DNA of 44,970 nucleotides from an uncultured Bacteroides sp. (GTDB lineage Bacteria > Bacteroidota > Bacteroidia > Bacteroidales > Bacteroidaceae), in contig CAMTOS010000014.1 of the NCBI GenBank assembly GCA_947074195.1, forward strand, positions 1 through 44,970, given 5' to 3'. Each line of letters starts with the position of its first letter. The first letter of the stretch is position 1. Positions 9,101 to 16,576 of this stretch are shown here, in pieces. Position numbers and translations under genes: made by a program. A model generated the notes under the pieces. That model was not told the origin of the DNA, did no database searches, and saw only the letters and a program-made list of their open reading frames with translations.

Positions 9101-10599
9101 ATATGATAGATTGTACCAAGCTTATACTTCTCATCCGAAAAAATCTGTTTCAGTTTGCCATCCTTGTCGTATTGATATAGCGTTTTCCAACGGGTTCCAA
9201 CCCATATGTCACCGCTTGCCGACTGAAACAGCGCTCTTACTCCCGGCTCATCTTTAGGATAAGAGTTAGGAAGTTCGGGTAATGTAAATAAACGGAATTG
9301 CTTCTTCGGGAAGTTCATGCGATAAACACCCTGCGTTGTAGAAGATAACCACACACCTCCTTCATGGTCCTGAAACAAATGAAAGAAGCGCTGATCACTC
9401 TGATCGCTGGCTATCTTTTTAATCTGATTGATTTCGACCATTTGTGACGTTTCCCGATTGAACAGCCATGCCTCACCGGTTGGTGAAAGAAAGAATAAAC
9501 CACTTTCGCCTACATCTTCAATATGCAATAAACCCGTTTTATCGGTTAGTGCAAACGGAAAGCGTTTCGAGTCTTTACTAACAGGATCATAGTATACCAA
9601 TGCCTTTTCGTTTTCGTGAAACCACATCTTATCGTAGTTATCCATGTATGCATAAGATACCTGATCGGGATTAATGTTTAGATTGATTTTCTTGATTTTA
9701 CGTTCGCTCAGGTCATATTCAAAAATGCCTTGTCCTTCGAGTGATAAATAAACATATCCGGTAGGCGATACCATCAAATAGACAATCTTACCTTTTAGTT
9801 CGGATAGTACATATTTATCTACCGATCCGGTTTGTGTATCAATAGAATAGAAAATGCCATATTTGTCACCAACCCAGATTCGTGTATTGTGTTCGTACAC
9901 AGCTGTGAAGTCGGAAAGTGAAGCAGCATTCATTTTGCTCAATATAAAATCGGGAGAATGTGCAGAAAGAGTTTCATTCTTCTTAAAAGAAAGTATTTTA
10001 TAATCCTGTCCAACCCAACTAATATAATCTTCTGTCTCGCAAAGCACATTGTGCTTTAAACGATAATTCTGTATATCTATCTCATCTTTCGAGTCGAAAA
10101 GCAGTTTCAGAGAGATAGTGCCCTCTTCATCCGTCTGCGCAAGAAGCAGGTTCTTATCTTTAGTAAGCAGAAGTATATCGCCATCCAGCGTTGATTGAAG
10201 TTTAATGACCTGAATATTCTCTGAATAGTTCTTCATATCATCGAATACGGCATAGAATATTTCCTTTTCCTTATTAAAGACATAAAGTTTTCTATCGATG
10301 GTTTTTATCCATATAAATCCGTTTTTATCTTCGACAATACGTTGTATTTTTCGTGGAGGTATGGCAGATTCATCAAACTCCAGGCGATCGTAAGTCTTGA
10401 ACTTTACACCATCGAACCGGCACAGACCGTACCAGGTACCAAACCATATAAATCCGTCTTTATCTTTGAGTGAGCAGTTTACATTATTATTGGGCAAACC
10501 CTGATCAACAGAATAGTGCTCAATAATCATATTTACATTATATGAAAATACCGTGGAGAATATAGAAAGCAGAAGAATAAACAGTATTGATTTTCTCAT
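6172..10599 (-). CDS. Hybrid two-component system (HTCS) sensor-regulator for the pectin PUL
   Basis: This is a 1475-residue one-protein signalling system. It has a signal peptide (residues 1-20), then a periplasmic double beta-propeller of two-component-regulator repeats to about residue 790 (many DGxIWxGT-like units). A Y_Y_Y domain follows at about 820-888 and a membrane helix at about 895-922. The histidine kinase domain has ISHELRTPLTLI with phospho-acceptor His950, and an ATPase domain at about 1050-1165. A receiver domain starts near 1213 with acceptor Asp1263 (VTDQMMPNMDG). An AraC-type helix-turn-helix spans about 1370-1470. HTCS proteins bind an oligosaccharide in the periplasm and activate the neighbouring PUL. 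Here the surrounding lyases suggest a galacturonan or rhamnogalacturonan fragment as ligand (inference). All catalytic elements are intact. Its own promoter region lacks the shared operator, which fits constitutive expression. Confidence 0.96.
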   Translation of the reverse strand: MRKSILFILLLSIFSTVFSYNVNMIIEHYSVDQGLPNNNVNCSLKDKDGFIWFGTWYGLCRFDGVKFKTYDRLEFDESAIPPRKIQRIVEDKNGFIWIKTIDRKLYVFNKEKEIFYAVFDDMKNYSENIQVIKLQSTLDGDILLLTKDKNLLLAQTDEEGTISLKLLFDSKDEIDIQNYRLKHNVLCETEDYISWVGQDYKILSFKKNETLSAHSPDFILSKMNAASLSDFTAVYEHNTRIWVGDKYGIFYSIDTQTGSVDKYVLSELKGKIVYLMVSPTGYVYLSLEGQGIFEYDLSERKIKKINLNINPDQVSYAYMDNYDKMWFHENEKALVYYDPVSKDSKRFPFALTDKTGLLHIEDVGESGLFFLSPTGEAWLFNRETSQMVEINQIKKIASDQSDQRFFHLFQDHEGGVWLSSTTQGVYRMNFPKKQFRLFTLPELPNSYPKDEPGVRALFQSASGDIWVGTRWKTLYQYDKDGKLKQIFSDEKYKLGTIYHILEDRDGNLWFATKGNGLILATHDENETCGYRFKHFRSDSFVKNSLSGNDVYYTYQDSKGRIWAGLLDGGLNLLCEENGEIVFKNKNNGFVNYPSHGLYMEVRNIVEDGNGKILVGTMDGLMSFDSNFTSVEDIEFEIYHRKNSSNFMDTDVNTLYKDSDSQIWISMFGGGLSRLTGYNKETHHPDFKVYGLIDGLNSDVIISMVEDHDERLWFATESGLSYYDLADGRIRNFDKYDGFPSVALEDNAALRTQDGELWLGCKQGILMFSPDKLESHCVNYKTYIVGCKISNKDIRSYTDEPIIDSSISYADEIILKHKQSMFTIEFAALNFNNQNRISYRYILEGYEKEWHYNGKNRIASYTNVPPGKYTFKVQTLDEANPDLDSSHSILITILPPWWASGWAYFAYSVMVVLLLILAIRLTMFMIKVKNDIYIEQRLSELKIKFFTNISHELRTPLTLIIGPIQELKEKENLTTKGRQYVDLMERNVTQMLQLVNQILDFRKIQNGKMRLHVSYVNLSEIVRSFEKEFKLLADENGINFSFKLPKDDIKIWADKDKLAIVLRNLLSNAFKFTKSGENVVIVVEADNEKRTCAVKVEDNGVGIPQNKLTEIFERFSQAGNASNSYYKGTGIGLALSKEIVNMHHGRIFASSVENQGATFTVELKMDKEHFDASEVDFYLGENVDDSLQAETKNDEVLVEIEATDEDEQNTDDSLPTLLVVEDNKDLCNMLKLQLEERFNIFTAGDGVEGLKKVHLYHPDIIVTDQMMPNMDGLHMLKNIRNDFQVSHIPVIILTAKGNDESKTKAISMGANAYINKPFSKDYLVARIDQLLNERKLFQERMHKFTDNPVNEDHYEQYLVTKDVQFIDKIHELIEVNLENSDFNIDTIATTMGLSRSAFFKKLKGLTGLAPVDLIKEIRLNKSIELIKNTDMTITEIAFAVGFKDSGYFSKCFRKKYNQSPKEYIGEWKKADNKDYK

Positions 10600-10634
10600 T
10601 AGTGTTTGTTACGAGTATATATAAGTTACAAAAG

Positions 10635-10654
10635 TGTAAGCAAATGTAAGCAAA
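10635..10654. repeat. Perfect tandem 10-bp repeat upstream of the HTCS gene
   Basis: The ten bases TGTAAGCAAA occur twice back to back, 36 to 55 bases before the HTCS start codon. A 10-bp period puts both copies on the same face of the helix, so this could be a regulator site for the sensor gene. It could also be chance repetition in AT-rich DNA. Confidence 0.35.
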
Positions 10655-10681
10655 TTGATGGAATAATACCGATATTACCAG

Positions 10682-10727
10682 ACAAAAAACAACGGCAGTT
10701 ACAGGATTTAACGCCTGTAACTGCCGT
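10682..10727 (-). terminator. Rho-independent terminator after the 531-residue protein gene
   Basis: A 14-bp perfect stem pairs 10692-10705 with 10714-10727 around an 8-base loop. On the minus strand it is followed by GTTG and six T residues. It lies 30 bases after the stop codon at 10758 and separates this gene from the HTCS gene. Confidence 0.9.
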
Positions 10728-10757
10728 CTGCTATAACTTATAGCAACTAACTAACCT

Positions 10758-12353
10758 TTATTTAACAAGTACTTTTTCGATGATTTCGCCTGCATTTACA
10801 AGATAAATACCACTTGTCATTTCAATGCCTTGCTGTGCTGCAGAAGCACTTACCGATCTGATCATCTGACCGGCTGCATCGTAAATAGCTACATTTTCAG
10901 ATGTGTTTCTTACGAAGATTCTTTTGTTTTCAACTGAAATCTCAACTGAGTCAACATTTTCTGTCTCGATTGATGTAGGTTCTTCACCTGTTACAGTAAG
11001 GTCTAACCAGAAACGAGAACCATTGTTGATTTCAAGACTGTAAGAACGAGAACCTCTTGGGAAGTTTGCATATAAAGTAACCTGAACATTATCGTCTATA
11101 GCATTGCCATCAGCATCTGCAGGAACGATTACACTTAGAGCAGACTCACCTACTACAGGAGTATATTCATATTCAACAGGAATAGTATAGTTGCCATCTG
11201 CATCAGCAGCCATAACACAACCTTCAGGTTTGAAGTAGAATGATGAGCTTGCTTTATTGTCACCATCACTTACGATTTTCAGTTCTGACAAACGATTTTT
11301 ACCTTTCAGTGTAAAAGTAATCGGAGTTTCTACATTATAAACTGCAGTTGCTTCCATTGATACACGACCGTTATTTTCTACATTAGGATCAGTCCATGAT
11401 GCTGCACCATATTCAACTGTTACATTGTCTACACCTACAATTGGCTCATACATACCCGGTTGTACTGAAGTACCTGAAGTTGTTGTGTAAAGAGTTACCA
11501 TTACCTTCTTGCCTCTTAATGCACTCACCGGTAAACCTATTGCCTCTGCTACTTTAATTTTTACACGATTCAAACCTTCTTCTGCTGATATGTATACATC
11601 ATCTGCCACATACATATTCGAACCCAATTCAGCATTTATAGTTGCTACATTGGCTTCACAAATAGAGTCAAGAAGAGCAATATCATCGCCTGTATTACTA
11701 TATGAACTGTTGAACCATGGGAAAGCGGGTTGCTTGCTCAGGTCAACAATCATTTTATAAGTGCTGGTCTTACCAGTTTTACCCGGATCGAGTGTCAGCA
11801 TCTCAAATTCTATATCTGTTGTCAGACCAGCCATCAAATCCTGAGCTTTTACCTGGAAACCGATGATACTGCGTTTAGCCATACCCGGCCATGAAGTAAA
11901 TGCCTGGTCAGCTCCATCTGTTCCGGGAACATTCCATAAACAGCAAGCCTGTTTCCAGTATTCATGTTTTAACGGATCTGCATCTTTTGAAAGAGAGTCT
12001 CTTAACACTTCTGCCGATGGAACCCAGATGGCAGCAAGATTGCTTCCTGAGTTCTGTGTTTTACCATTATTTATCCAGTCGGCCACATTATTGTTTACGC
12101 CTTCTGTGGTAATTCCCATACCATAGATACCTTTACCGTTAGAAGAAGAGATCTTTTCGGTAACAGGTCTTTTGCTTTCTTTGTAATTGTCTGATAGATT
12201 AAAGGTATGTGTCATCCGATAATTCCCATTATCGAGTGCTTCCTGCCCTGTATAACCTACATTGGCATCAACTTTATTGTACTGCATCTGCGCGTTAAGC
12301 GACACAAGCGACATACTGCAGAATGCAGCAAGGAGTAAAAAATGTTTTTTCAT
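10758..12353 (-). CDS. Secreted protein of unknown function with C-terminal sorting-type tail
   Basis: The product is 531 residues with a signal peptide (MKKHFLLLAAFCSMSLVSLNA). I do not recognise the main body (about 25-460). It appears beta-rich, with aromatic and Asn/Gly-rich segments (WNVPGTDGADQAFTSWPGM, YSLEINNGSRFWLDLTV), as in surface glycan-binding proteins. The last 70 residues (IFVRNTSENVAIYDAAGQMI, then SGIYLVNAGEIIEKVLVK) resemble the type A C-terminal domain used by the type IX secretion system or a related fold. The gene stands alone: it has the shared regulatory element at 12404-12429 in front and a strong terminator behind. Position in a pectin locus suggests pectin binding, but nothing catalytic is visible. 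Confidence 0.75.
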   Translation of the reverse strand: MKKHFLLLAAFCSMSLVSLNAQMQYNKVDANVGYTGQEALDNGNYRMTHTFNLSDNYKESKRPVTEKISSSNGKGIYGMGITTEGVNNNVADWINNGKTQNSGSNLAAIWVPSAEVLRDSLSKDADPLKHEYWKQACCLWNVPGTDGADQAFTSWPGMAKRSIIGFQVKAQDLMAGLTTDIEFEMLTLDPGKTGKTSTYKMIVDLSKQPAFPWFNSSYSNTGDDIALLDSICEANVATINAELGSNMYVADDVYISAEEGLNRVKIKVAEAIGLPVSALRGKKVMVTLYTTTSGTSVQPGMYEPIVGVDNVTVEYGAASWTDPNVENNGRVSMEATAVYNVETPITFTLKGKNRLSELKIVSDGDNKASSSFYFKPEGCVMAADADGNYTIPVEYEYTPVVGESALSVIVPADADGNAIDDNVQVTLYANFPRGSRSYSLEINNGSRFWLDLTVTGEEPTSIETENVDSVEISVENKRIFVRNTSENVAIYDAAGQMIRSVSASAAQQGIEMTSGIYLVNAGEIIEKVLVK

Positions 12354-12403
12354 ACATTAAATTTTAATTTTAACAAATTGTTGTTTAACAAAGCTATAAG
12401 GAT

Positions 12404-12429
12404 GACGCACATCAAAAATTGATGTACTC
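12404..12429 (-). promoter_or_regulatory. Putative PUL operator (26 bp) upstream of the 531-residue protein gene
   Basis: Reading toward the gene, the site is GAGTAC-N16-CGTC, preceded by AT. It ends 50 bases before the ATG. Seven bases downstream is TAGCTTTG (12389-12396), an exact match to the Bacteroides -7 consensus TAnnTTTG. The spacer contains a small inverted repeat (ACATCAA / TTGATGT). Placement next to the promoter fits an activator site. Confidence 0.55.
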
Positions 12430-12516
12430 ATATTCTTTTGTTATTCTTTTAGTTATGAAGTATTTTATGATTTAAGAGGTTTGTTTCTGAAAATATAGAG
12501 GTCTATTATCGAATTC

Positions 12517-12604
12517 TCAGCGAGCTATTCTCAGCCAGCTGAAGAGCTATCGGCAGTCTGCTGGCAATAGCTTCTCAGCAGACTGGCAATAGCTTGCTGA
12601 TAAA
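12517..12604. repeat. Four-unit intergenic array with 22-bp period (array 1)
   Basis: Four units start at 12517, 12539, 12561 and 12583. The first two contain GAGCTAT exactly 22 bases apart. The last two contain CTGGCAATAGCTT exactly 22 bases apart, so the core ATAGCT appears in opposite orientations in the two pairs. A 10-bp inverted repeat (CAGTCTGCTG / CAGCAGACTG, 12554-12563 and 12576-12585) can form a hairpin. The architecture matches the array at 37889-37976, though the sequence differs. Confidence 0.6.
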
Positions 12605-12668
12605 CAGCAAATTAATCAAGACATCATCACTGATAATCAACCCGTTAGCAAAACGGATATAGGTATAA

Positions 12669-13349
12669 TTATAAAGAATCTCCGCGAGCTTTTACACGCT
12701 TCGCCCACTCTTCCCGTTCTTTGGTCAGATCATAGCCACGCTTAGAAAGGTAGTTGTTTATTCTGCCTTTATATTTCCCGAAAGTCTCATGCTTTTTCTT
12801 TGCACTTTCGGCATCCATAGCAAATTCGCGGGCTTCTACAAGCCAGGCGTAAAGCTGCGCTTTCTCTTCATCGGTAAGCGATGGAATCATGTCCAGTTGG
12901 GCAATGTAGGTTACATTCAGCACATTGAAGGTCATTCCGTTCTTTATTTCATCAATCTGTTCGTTGTTCAGATACAATGACAAAGCGGTTGGGAAAGCAA
13001 AATGTGTGCGGTACAAAGTTCCATCGGCTTCTGCTTTGGCAGCGCTGATGGCAGCCTCACGTGCTTCTCCTTCAAGGCTGGCTTTTGCATCGGCTATCTT
13101 CTGATCTCTTTTTGAATAGATATCATTCAATTCGAAATAGCGGTTAGCCAGGATCTTTGTGACTTCATCGTAAGTCTGTTTATCGTTCAGATTCAGATTG
13201 TCGACAATCTTTTCTGATCGCTGCACGATGGTGGTCACATAGGCGGCATCGCGGTTTGCCGAGTTGAGTTCTACTGCTTTAGCCACGATTGAGCCCAAAC
13301 AAAGCAGGGCAAATATTAACGTTAGTCTTAGGTTGGAGATAGTTTTCAT
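12669..13349 (-). CDS. DUF3826 family secreted protein
   Basis: The product is 226 residues with a signal peptide (MKTISNLRLTLIFALLCLGSIVAKA). The mature part is almost entirely helical and charged, with patterns such as YDEVTKILANRYFELNDIY, TFNVLNVTYIAQLDMIP and KRGYDLTKEREEWAKR. This agrees with DUF3826, a small exported family of Bacteroidetes often found beside pectate lyases; its biochemical role is not known to me. It starts 40 bases after the stop of the PL1 gene at 13390-15114 and has no regulatory element of its own, so the two are likely co-transcribed. It may assist the lyase or bind its products (inference). Confidence 0.8.
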   Translation of the reverse strand: MKTISNLRLTLIFALLCLGSIVAKAVELNSANRDAAYVTTIVQRSEKIVDNLNLNDKQTYDEVTKILANRYFELNDIYSKRDQKIADAKASLEGEAREAAISAAKAEADGTLYRTHFAFPTALSLYLNNEQIDEIKNGMTFNVLNVTYIAQLDMIPSLTDEEKAQLYAWLVEAREFAMDAESAKKKHETFGKYKGRINNYLSKRGYDLTKEREEWAKRVKARGDSL

Positions 13350-13389
13350 ATCAGATGTTCATTTAGAAGTTTAAAGTTTGCAGGCAGGT

Positions 13390-15114
13390 TTACATCAGCT
13401 TTCCTTTTTCGGCCAGCGTATCGTAGTTATTTTTCAGATCCGTCCAGTCTACACGATGTTTGGTACTGATACCGTTGATGTATTTTTCGATATTGGTATA
13501 GCCATCGCCGGTGACATCGCCATTGGCATCCGAAGGATCATTAGGATTGAGTCCGTTTGCAATTTCCCATTCATCGGGCATACCATCGCCATCAGTATCT
13601 ACGTATGGTGTTCCTTTGTATTCAGGATAACCGCCTACTTGTCTGATATCGGTAATGATACCATATTTATAAGAGTCTTTCGGCAAACGACGGTGCTTAA
13701 ACAAGCCATCTTCGTTCTTCGATTTCTCAGCCAGTCCGCTGGTATCGCCATGTGCATCTTTAGGCAATTTCTTTTCATAATAAGCCTTTCCGGTTCTCAC
13801 CTCGTCTACAATACGCGTATCCACAATATCACGGCAGGGAATAGTAGCACCCACGTTTTTCAGGACATAATCGTAAGCATCATTAGCCGACATCATACGA
13901 ACATAAGGCATAACGAAAGGCTCGTTGCTGCGCATCTGGGTAGTAAAACCTTCGGTATCGGGCTGACTTTCAATCTGAATACCTCCTGCCCAGTTATCGG
14001 CTGTGATGTGCGGATAACCTTCCATGACATTACCATCAGCATAAACACGGCCATATACTTTATAATCGAGTTTACTGCGACCGGCTTCGGGTTTCAGAAT
14101 GCGATGTCCCACAGGCTGATTTTTCGGAGTGAGCGGTCCCGGTTTGTAGTAGTTATTGATCATATTGAACATGGCACGGTAATCGCCGCCATCTACCGAA
14201 CGGTGCACCCAGTTATAGACCACATTGTTCACGAAATTGAAGATACCAAACCAACCCACAGAAGGATTTCGACCCGAGTTGCTAGCCCAAAGGTTGCGGG
14301 CAAAGGTACAGTTCTCACCACCCAGCGTGCTACCGAAAGCATGATTATAGGTATCGAGTGCCTGTCCCGAAATAGTATTCTGAATGGTTACATTAACAGT
14401 AGCCAGTTTTTCATCGTTATAACCTTCACCAGGACTATACATATGACGATAGAAAGAGATATTCTCGTCCAGTCCCCATGTAGCCGAACAGTGGTCAATC
14501 ATGATATTACCAATAGGATTTCCACCAAAAGAATCGTCACGATGCGAAACCTTTGTTTCACCTCGGCGGAAACGCATATGGCGCACGACCACATCATGTG
14601 TATCGACCCAGAAAGATTCGCCGCCAATACAAACTCCGTCGCCCGGCGCAGTTTGTCCGGCAATGGTCACATAAGGTGCACGCACTATAATAGGCGATTC
14701 AAGTTTAATCAAACCCGAAACATTGAACACGATAATGCGTGCCCCACCCGTTTCGCAAGCTTCACGGAAAGAGCCGGGGCCACGGTCGTTGAGATTAGTC
14801 ACTGTTATCACCTTACCACCGCGTCCGCCATAAGTATACATACCACCACCTTCGGCACCGGGGAAAGCCGGTATTTTTGCCTGTGGTAAATCGTAAGGAC
14901 GAGAAGCCCACGGAATAAACGGGCGTCCGTTTTCTGCTTCTTCCATCACAACAGGTAGTGCAATTTGCCATGCTTCTTCCGAGCGTCTTTCCTCTTCGCT
15001 CATCATTTTATTGTATTCTTCTTTGGCCTCAGGGGTCAGGTTAGGATATTGTGCCATCACAGAAGGCACAAATAACAGAGCAGTATAAGCTGCAACAGCT
15101 AATCTCTTTTTCAT
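13390..15114 (-). CDS. PL1 family pectate lyase, secreted
   Basis: The product is 574 residues with signal peptide MKKRLAVAAYTALLFVPSVMA. Its domain plan is the same as in the lyase at 4434-6119: AFPGAEGGGMYTYGGRGGKV, VTIAGQTAPGDGVC, VRHMRFRRG, DHCSATWGLDE, NNYYKPGPLTP, and a C-terminal calcium-type motif (DTDGDGMPDEWEIANGLNP plus VTGDGYTNIEKYINGI). Compared with the first lyase it has an extra Lys/Asp-rich loop around residue 470 (KDAHGDTSGLAEKSKNED). The function is endo-acting beta-elimination of polygalacturonate. The shared regulatory element lies at 15152-15177, and DUF3826 follows in the same transcript. The near-identical plan of the two enzymes indicates a duplication, perhaps with different preference for methylation or chain length. 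Confidence 0.93.
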   Translation of the reverse strand: MKKRLAVAAYTALLFVPSVMAQYPNLTPEAKEEYNKMMSEEERRSEEAWQIALPVVMEEAENGRPFIPWASRPYDLPQAKIPAFPGAEGGGMYTYGGRGGKVITVTNLNDRGPGSFREACETGGARIIVFNVSGLIKLESPIIVRAPYVTIAGQTAPGDGVCIGGESFWVDTHDVVVRHMRFRRGETKVSHRDDSFGGNPIGNIMIDHCSATWGLDENISFYRHMYSPGEGYNDEKLATVNVTIQNTISGQALDTYNHAFGSTLGGENCTFARNLWASNSGRNPSVGWFGIFNFVNNVVYNWVHRSVDGGDYRAMFNMINNYYKPGPLTPKNQPVGHRILKPEAGRSKLDYKVYGRVYADGNVMEGYPHITADNWAGGIQIESQPDTEGFTTQMRSNEPFVMPYVRMMSANDAYDYVLKNVGATIPCRDIVDTRIVDEVRTGKAYYEKKLPKDAHGDTSGLAEKSKNEDGLFKHRRLPKDSYKYGIITDIRQVGGYPEYKGTPYVDTDGDGMPDEWEIANGLNPNDPSDANGDVTGDGYTNIEKYINGISTKHRVDWTDLKNNYDTLAEKGKLM

Positions 15115-15151
15115 TAGATTTTTGTTTTATTCATTAAAATACATAAATAAA

Positions 15152-15177
15152 GACGCACGTAAAAATGCTTTGTAATC
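15152..15177 (-). promoter_or_regulatory. Putative PUL operator (26 bp) upstream of PL1-DUF3826
   Basis: Reading toward the lyase, the site is GATTACAAAG-N12-CGTC, with 37 bases between it and the ATG. The first half (GATTACAAA) is the same as in front of the other PL1 gene (6158-6183). The spacing is identical to the other 26-bp sites. Confidence 0.55.
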
Positions 15178-15198
15178 AGTGTTTCAGGAATTTAATCA

Positions 15199-15245
15199 TA
15201 AAAAAATCTCCATCCTGCCGAGGACTATACGGCTGAATGGAGATT
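15199..15245 (-). terminator. Rho-independent terminator after the 402-residue protein gene
   Basis: An imperfect stem pairs 15205-15220 with 15230-15245 (core AATCTCCAT / ATGGAGATT) around a 9-base loop. It is followed on the minus strand by a run of T residues. It lies 26 bases after the stop codon at 15272. Confidence 0.88.
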
Positions 15246-15271
15246 AGAGATATAATTATTCTGACAGGTTC

Positions 15272-16480
15272 TTAGTAACCGATTGGCATTTTCACGTTTT
15301 GCGTTTCTTTGCCGTCAATAGTGGTTGCTTTCACGATATATAAACCGCGGCTGAACTCCCAGGTTCCGATACTATTTCCTTTAGTTTTCTTAATCAACTG
15401 ACCTTGTACATCGTAGATTTCGATGTTACATTCTGTAGAAGTCATGATAGTATTACCAAGTTTCTCGATAGTGAAAGTATTTGCAGACTGATCTTTGATG
15501 CCTGTAGGATCCATATATGCAGCCATTTCAGAACCTTTCAAAGCAGAGAAAACTTTGATCTGATGGATACGTACACTCTGCAAAGAGCTGGTAGGTTTGT
15601 AGTAATATGCCGGAGATCTCTCAGAAGGATCAAGATCTTTTTCGTGAGCAAAAGTAATTGTATCGCAATCGAAGATACGGAAACGAACTGATACAGGTAC
15701 ATCATATACATCAGGATCGTCAGCATTGATAAGTTCTTCGAACTCATAACCTTGCTCAGAGAATGTTGCATAAGCATTTACATCACTTGGAATGATGCGG
15801 TTAGGCAGCCACTCTTCACCTTCGCCACCATAACGAACTTCGCAAATTACACCACGTTTCCAGCTGGTGCTTGAGTAAGACCACTGTATTTTTTCAACAC
15901 CATGAAGGTTATCTAACTGAATGTATCCGCAAAGTGCATTTACTTCCTGACCTTCAGGAGCAATCTGACGGCTAAGTTCAATAAAACCTTGTTTGCCATA
16001 TACATTACCAATCAGACAAGTATTATCATTGATGGTACATGCATCGTCTTTACCTGATGGCAATTCGCCCCAGTCATCTTTTGTAAGTGCACTACCATAA
16101 TGATCGGGTGCAAATACGCAACGCACAAAGTTTATATCGTAGTTATAGCCTGAAGGCACATAACCAGTGCCTGCTTCGAAATCCATCAAAGGCAATGTGA
16201 TAACTCCGGTTCCTGTAGGTGCTTTAAGGGTATTGTCCGGACCACCTGTATAGTTCAGGTTATCAGATTTACCGTCTGTAGCTCCTGTACGTGGATATAA
16301 AGAAGCATCTGTAAGCGTAGCAGCATCGAGATTAATGACCTCGTAATTGTCAGAAGATTCCCATCCTATCGCCTGGTTCACAGGATAATAAGTATAGTTA
16401 GCACACTGTGCGGCAGCATCAAAAGAGAATGCCATTAAGGCTGCGGCACTTACAAAAATCGATTTAGTAATACTTTTCAT
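15272..16480 (-). CDS. Secreted protein of unknown function with C-terminal sorting-type tail
   Basis: From the ATG at 16480 the product is 402 residues with signal peptide MKSITKSIFVSAAALMAFSFDAAA. A longer reading from 16540 is rejected because it places 20 residues before the signal peptide and overlaps the regulatory element. The body (about 25-320) is not one I recognise. It contains Cys pairs (CVFAPDHYG, DDACTINDNTC, VICEVRYGG) and beta-rich segments, and resembles exported lectin-like or beta-helix-associated proteins. The tail (CNIEIYDVQGQLIKKT, then SRGLYIVKATTIDGKETQNV) resembles a type IX secretion type A domain. It lies just after the CE8-PL1 gene and is followed by a terminator; it has its own copy of the shared element. 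A role in pectin binding is inferred from context only. Confidence 0.72.
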   Translation of the reverse strand: MKSITKSIFVSAAALMAFSFDAAAQCANYTYYPVNQAIGWESSDNYEVINLDAATLTDASLYPRTGATDGKSDNLNYTGGPDNTLKAPTGTGVITLPLMDFEAGTGYVPSGYNYDINFVRCVFAPDHYGSALTKDDWGELPSGKDDACTINDNTCLIGNVYGKQGFIELSRQIAPEGQEVNALCGYIQLDNLHGVEKIQWSYSSTSWKRGVICEVRYGGEGEEWLPNRIIPSDVNAYATFSEQGYEFEELINADDPDVYDVPVSVRFRIFDCDTITFAHEKDLDPSERSPAYYYKPTSSLQSVRIHQIKVFSALKGSEMAAYMDPTGIKDQSANTFTIEKLGNTIMTSTECNIEIYDVQGQLIKKTKGNSIGTWEFSRGLYIVKATTIDGKETQNVKMPIGY

Positions 16481-16511
16481 AAGGTATCTTTTAAAGTTAA
16501 TATGTAAATCA

Positions 16512-16538
16512 GACAAAGGGTTTGCCGCATTTGTACTC
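16512..16538 (-). promoter_or_regulatory. Putative PUL operator, 27-bp variant
   Basis: Reading toward the gene at 15272-16480, the site is GAGTACAAAT-N13-TGTC. It is one base longer than the 26-bp form and has TGTC in place of CGTC. It ends 31 bases before the ATG at 16480. The first half is a perfect match to the consensus. It overlaps the hairpin at 16516-16569. Confidence 0.42.
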
Positions 16539-16569
16539 ATTGAAAAGGAGAATAATGAGGCAAACCCTT
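16516..16569 (-). other. Nested hairpin between the CE8-PL1 gene and the next gene
   Basis: An 11-bp stem pairs 16516-16526 with 16559-16569 (AAGGGTTTGCC / GGCAAACCCTT). An inner pair is at 16536-16541 and 16554-16559 (CTCATT / AATGAG), which shares one base with the outer stem. It lies 7 bases after the stop codon at 16577. No good T-run follows on the minus strand, so it is more likely a weak terminator, an RNA-processing site or a 3-prime stabiliser than a full terminator. Confidence 0.5.
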
Positions 16570-16576
16570 AAATCTT

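Larger units (their letters stand above)
12354..12668. other. 315-base intergenic region
   Basis: There is no plausible coding sequence. The segment holds the promoter region for the 10758-12353 gene: the shared operator at 12404-12429 and a Bacteroides-like -7 box, TAGCTTTG on the minus strand, at 12389-12396. It also holds a four-unit array with a 22-bp period (12517-12604). No clear terminator was seen after the DUF3826 stop, only a weak 5-bp hairpin near 12642-12656. Confidence 0.6.

Noticed and set aside
12517..12604. CRISPR array
   Set aside because: The period is 22 bp with short partly conserved units, no unique spacers of usual length and no cas genes nearby. The same applies to 37889-37976.
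12642..12656. Hairpin after DUF3826 as a terminator
   Set aside because: The stem is only 5 bp and no T-run follows on the minus strand.
13378..14889. 503-codon open frame on the plus strand opposite the PL1 gene
   Set aside because: It is the antisense shadow of a well-supported lyase. The translation is rich in Ile, Thr, His and Arg with no domain, and similar shadows occur opposite the other lyases.
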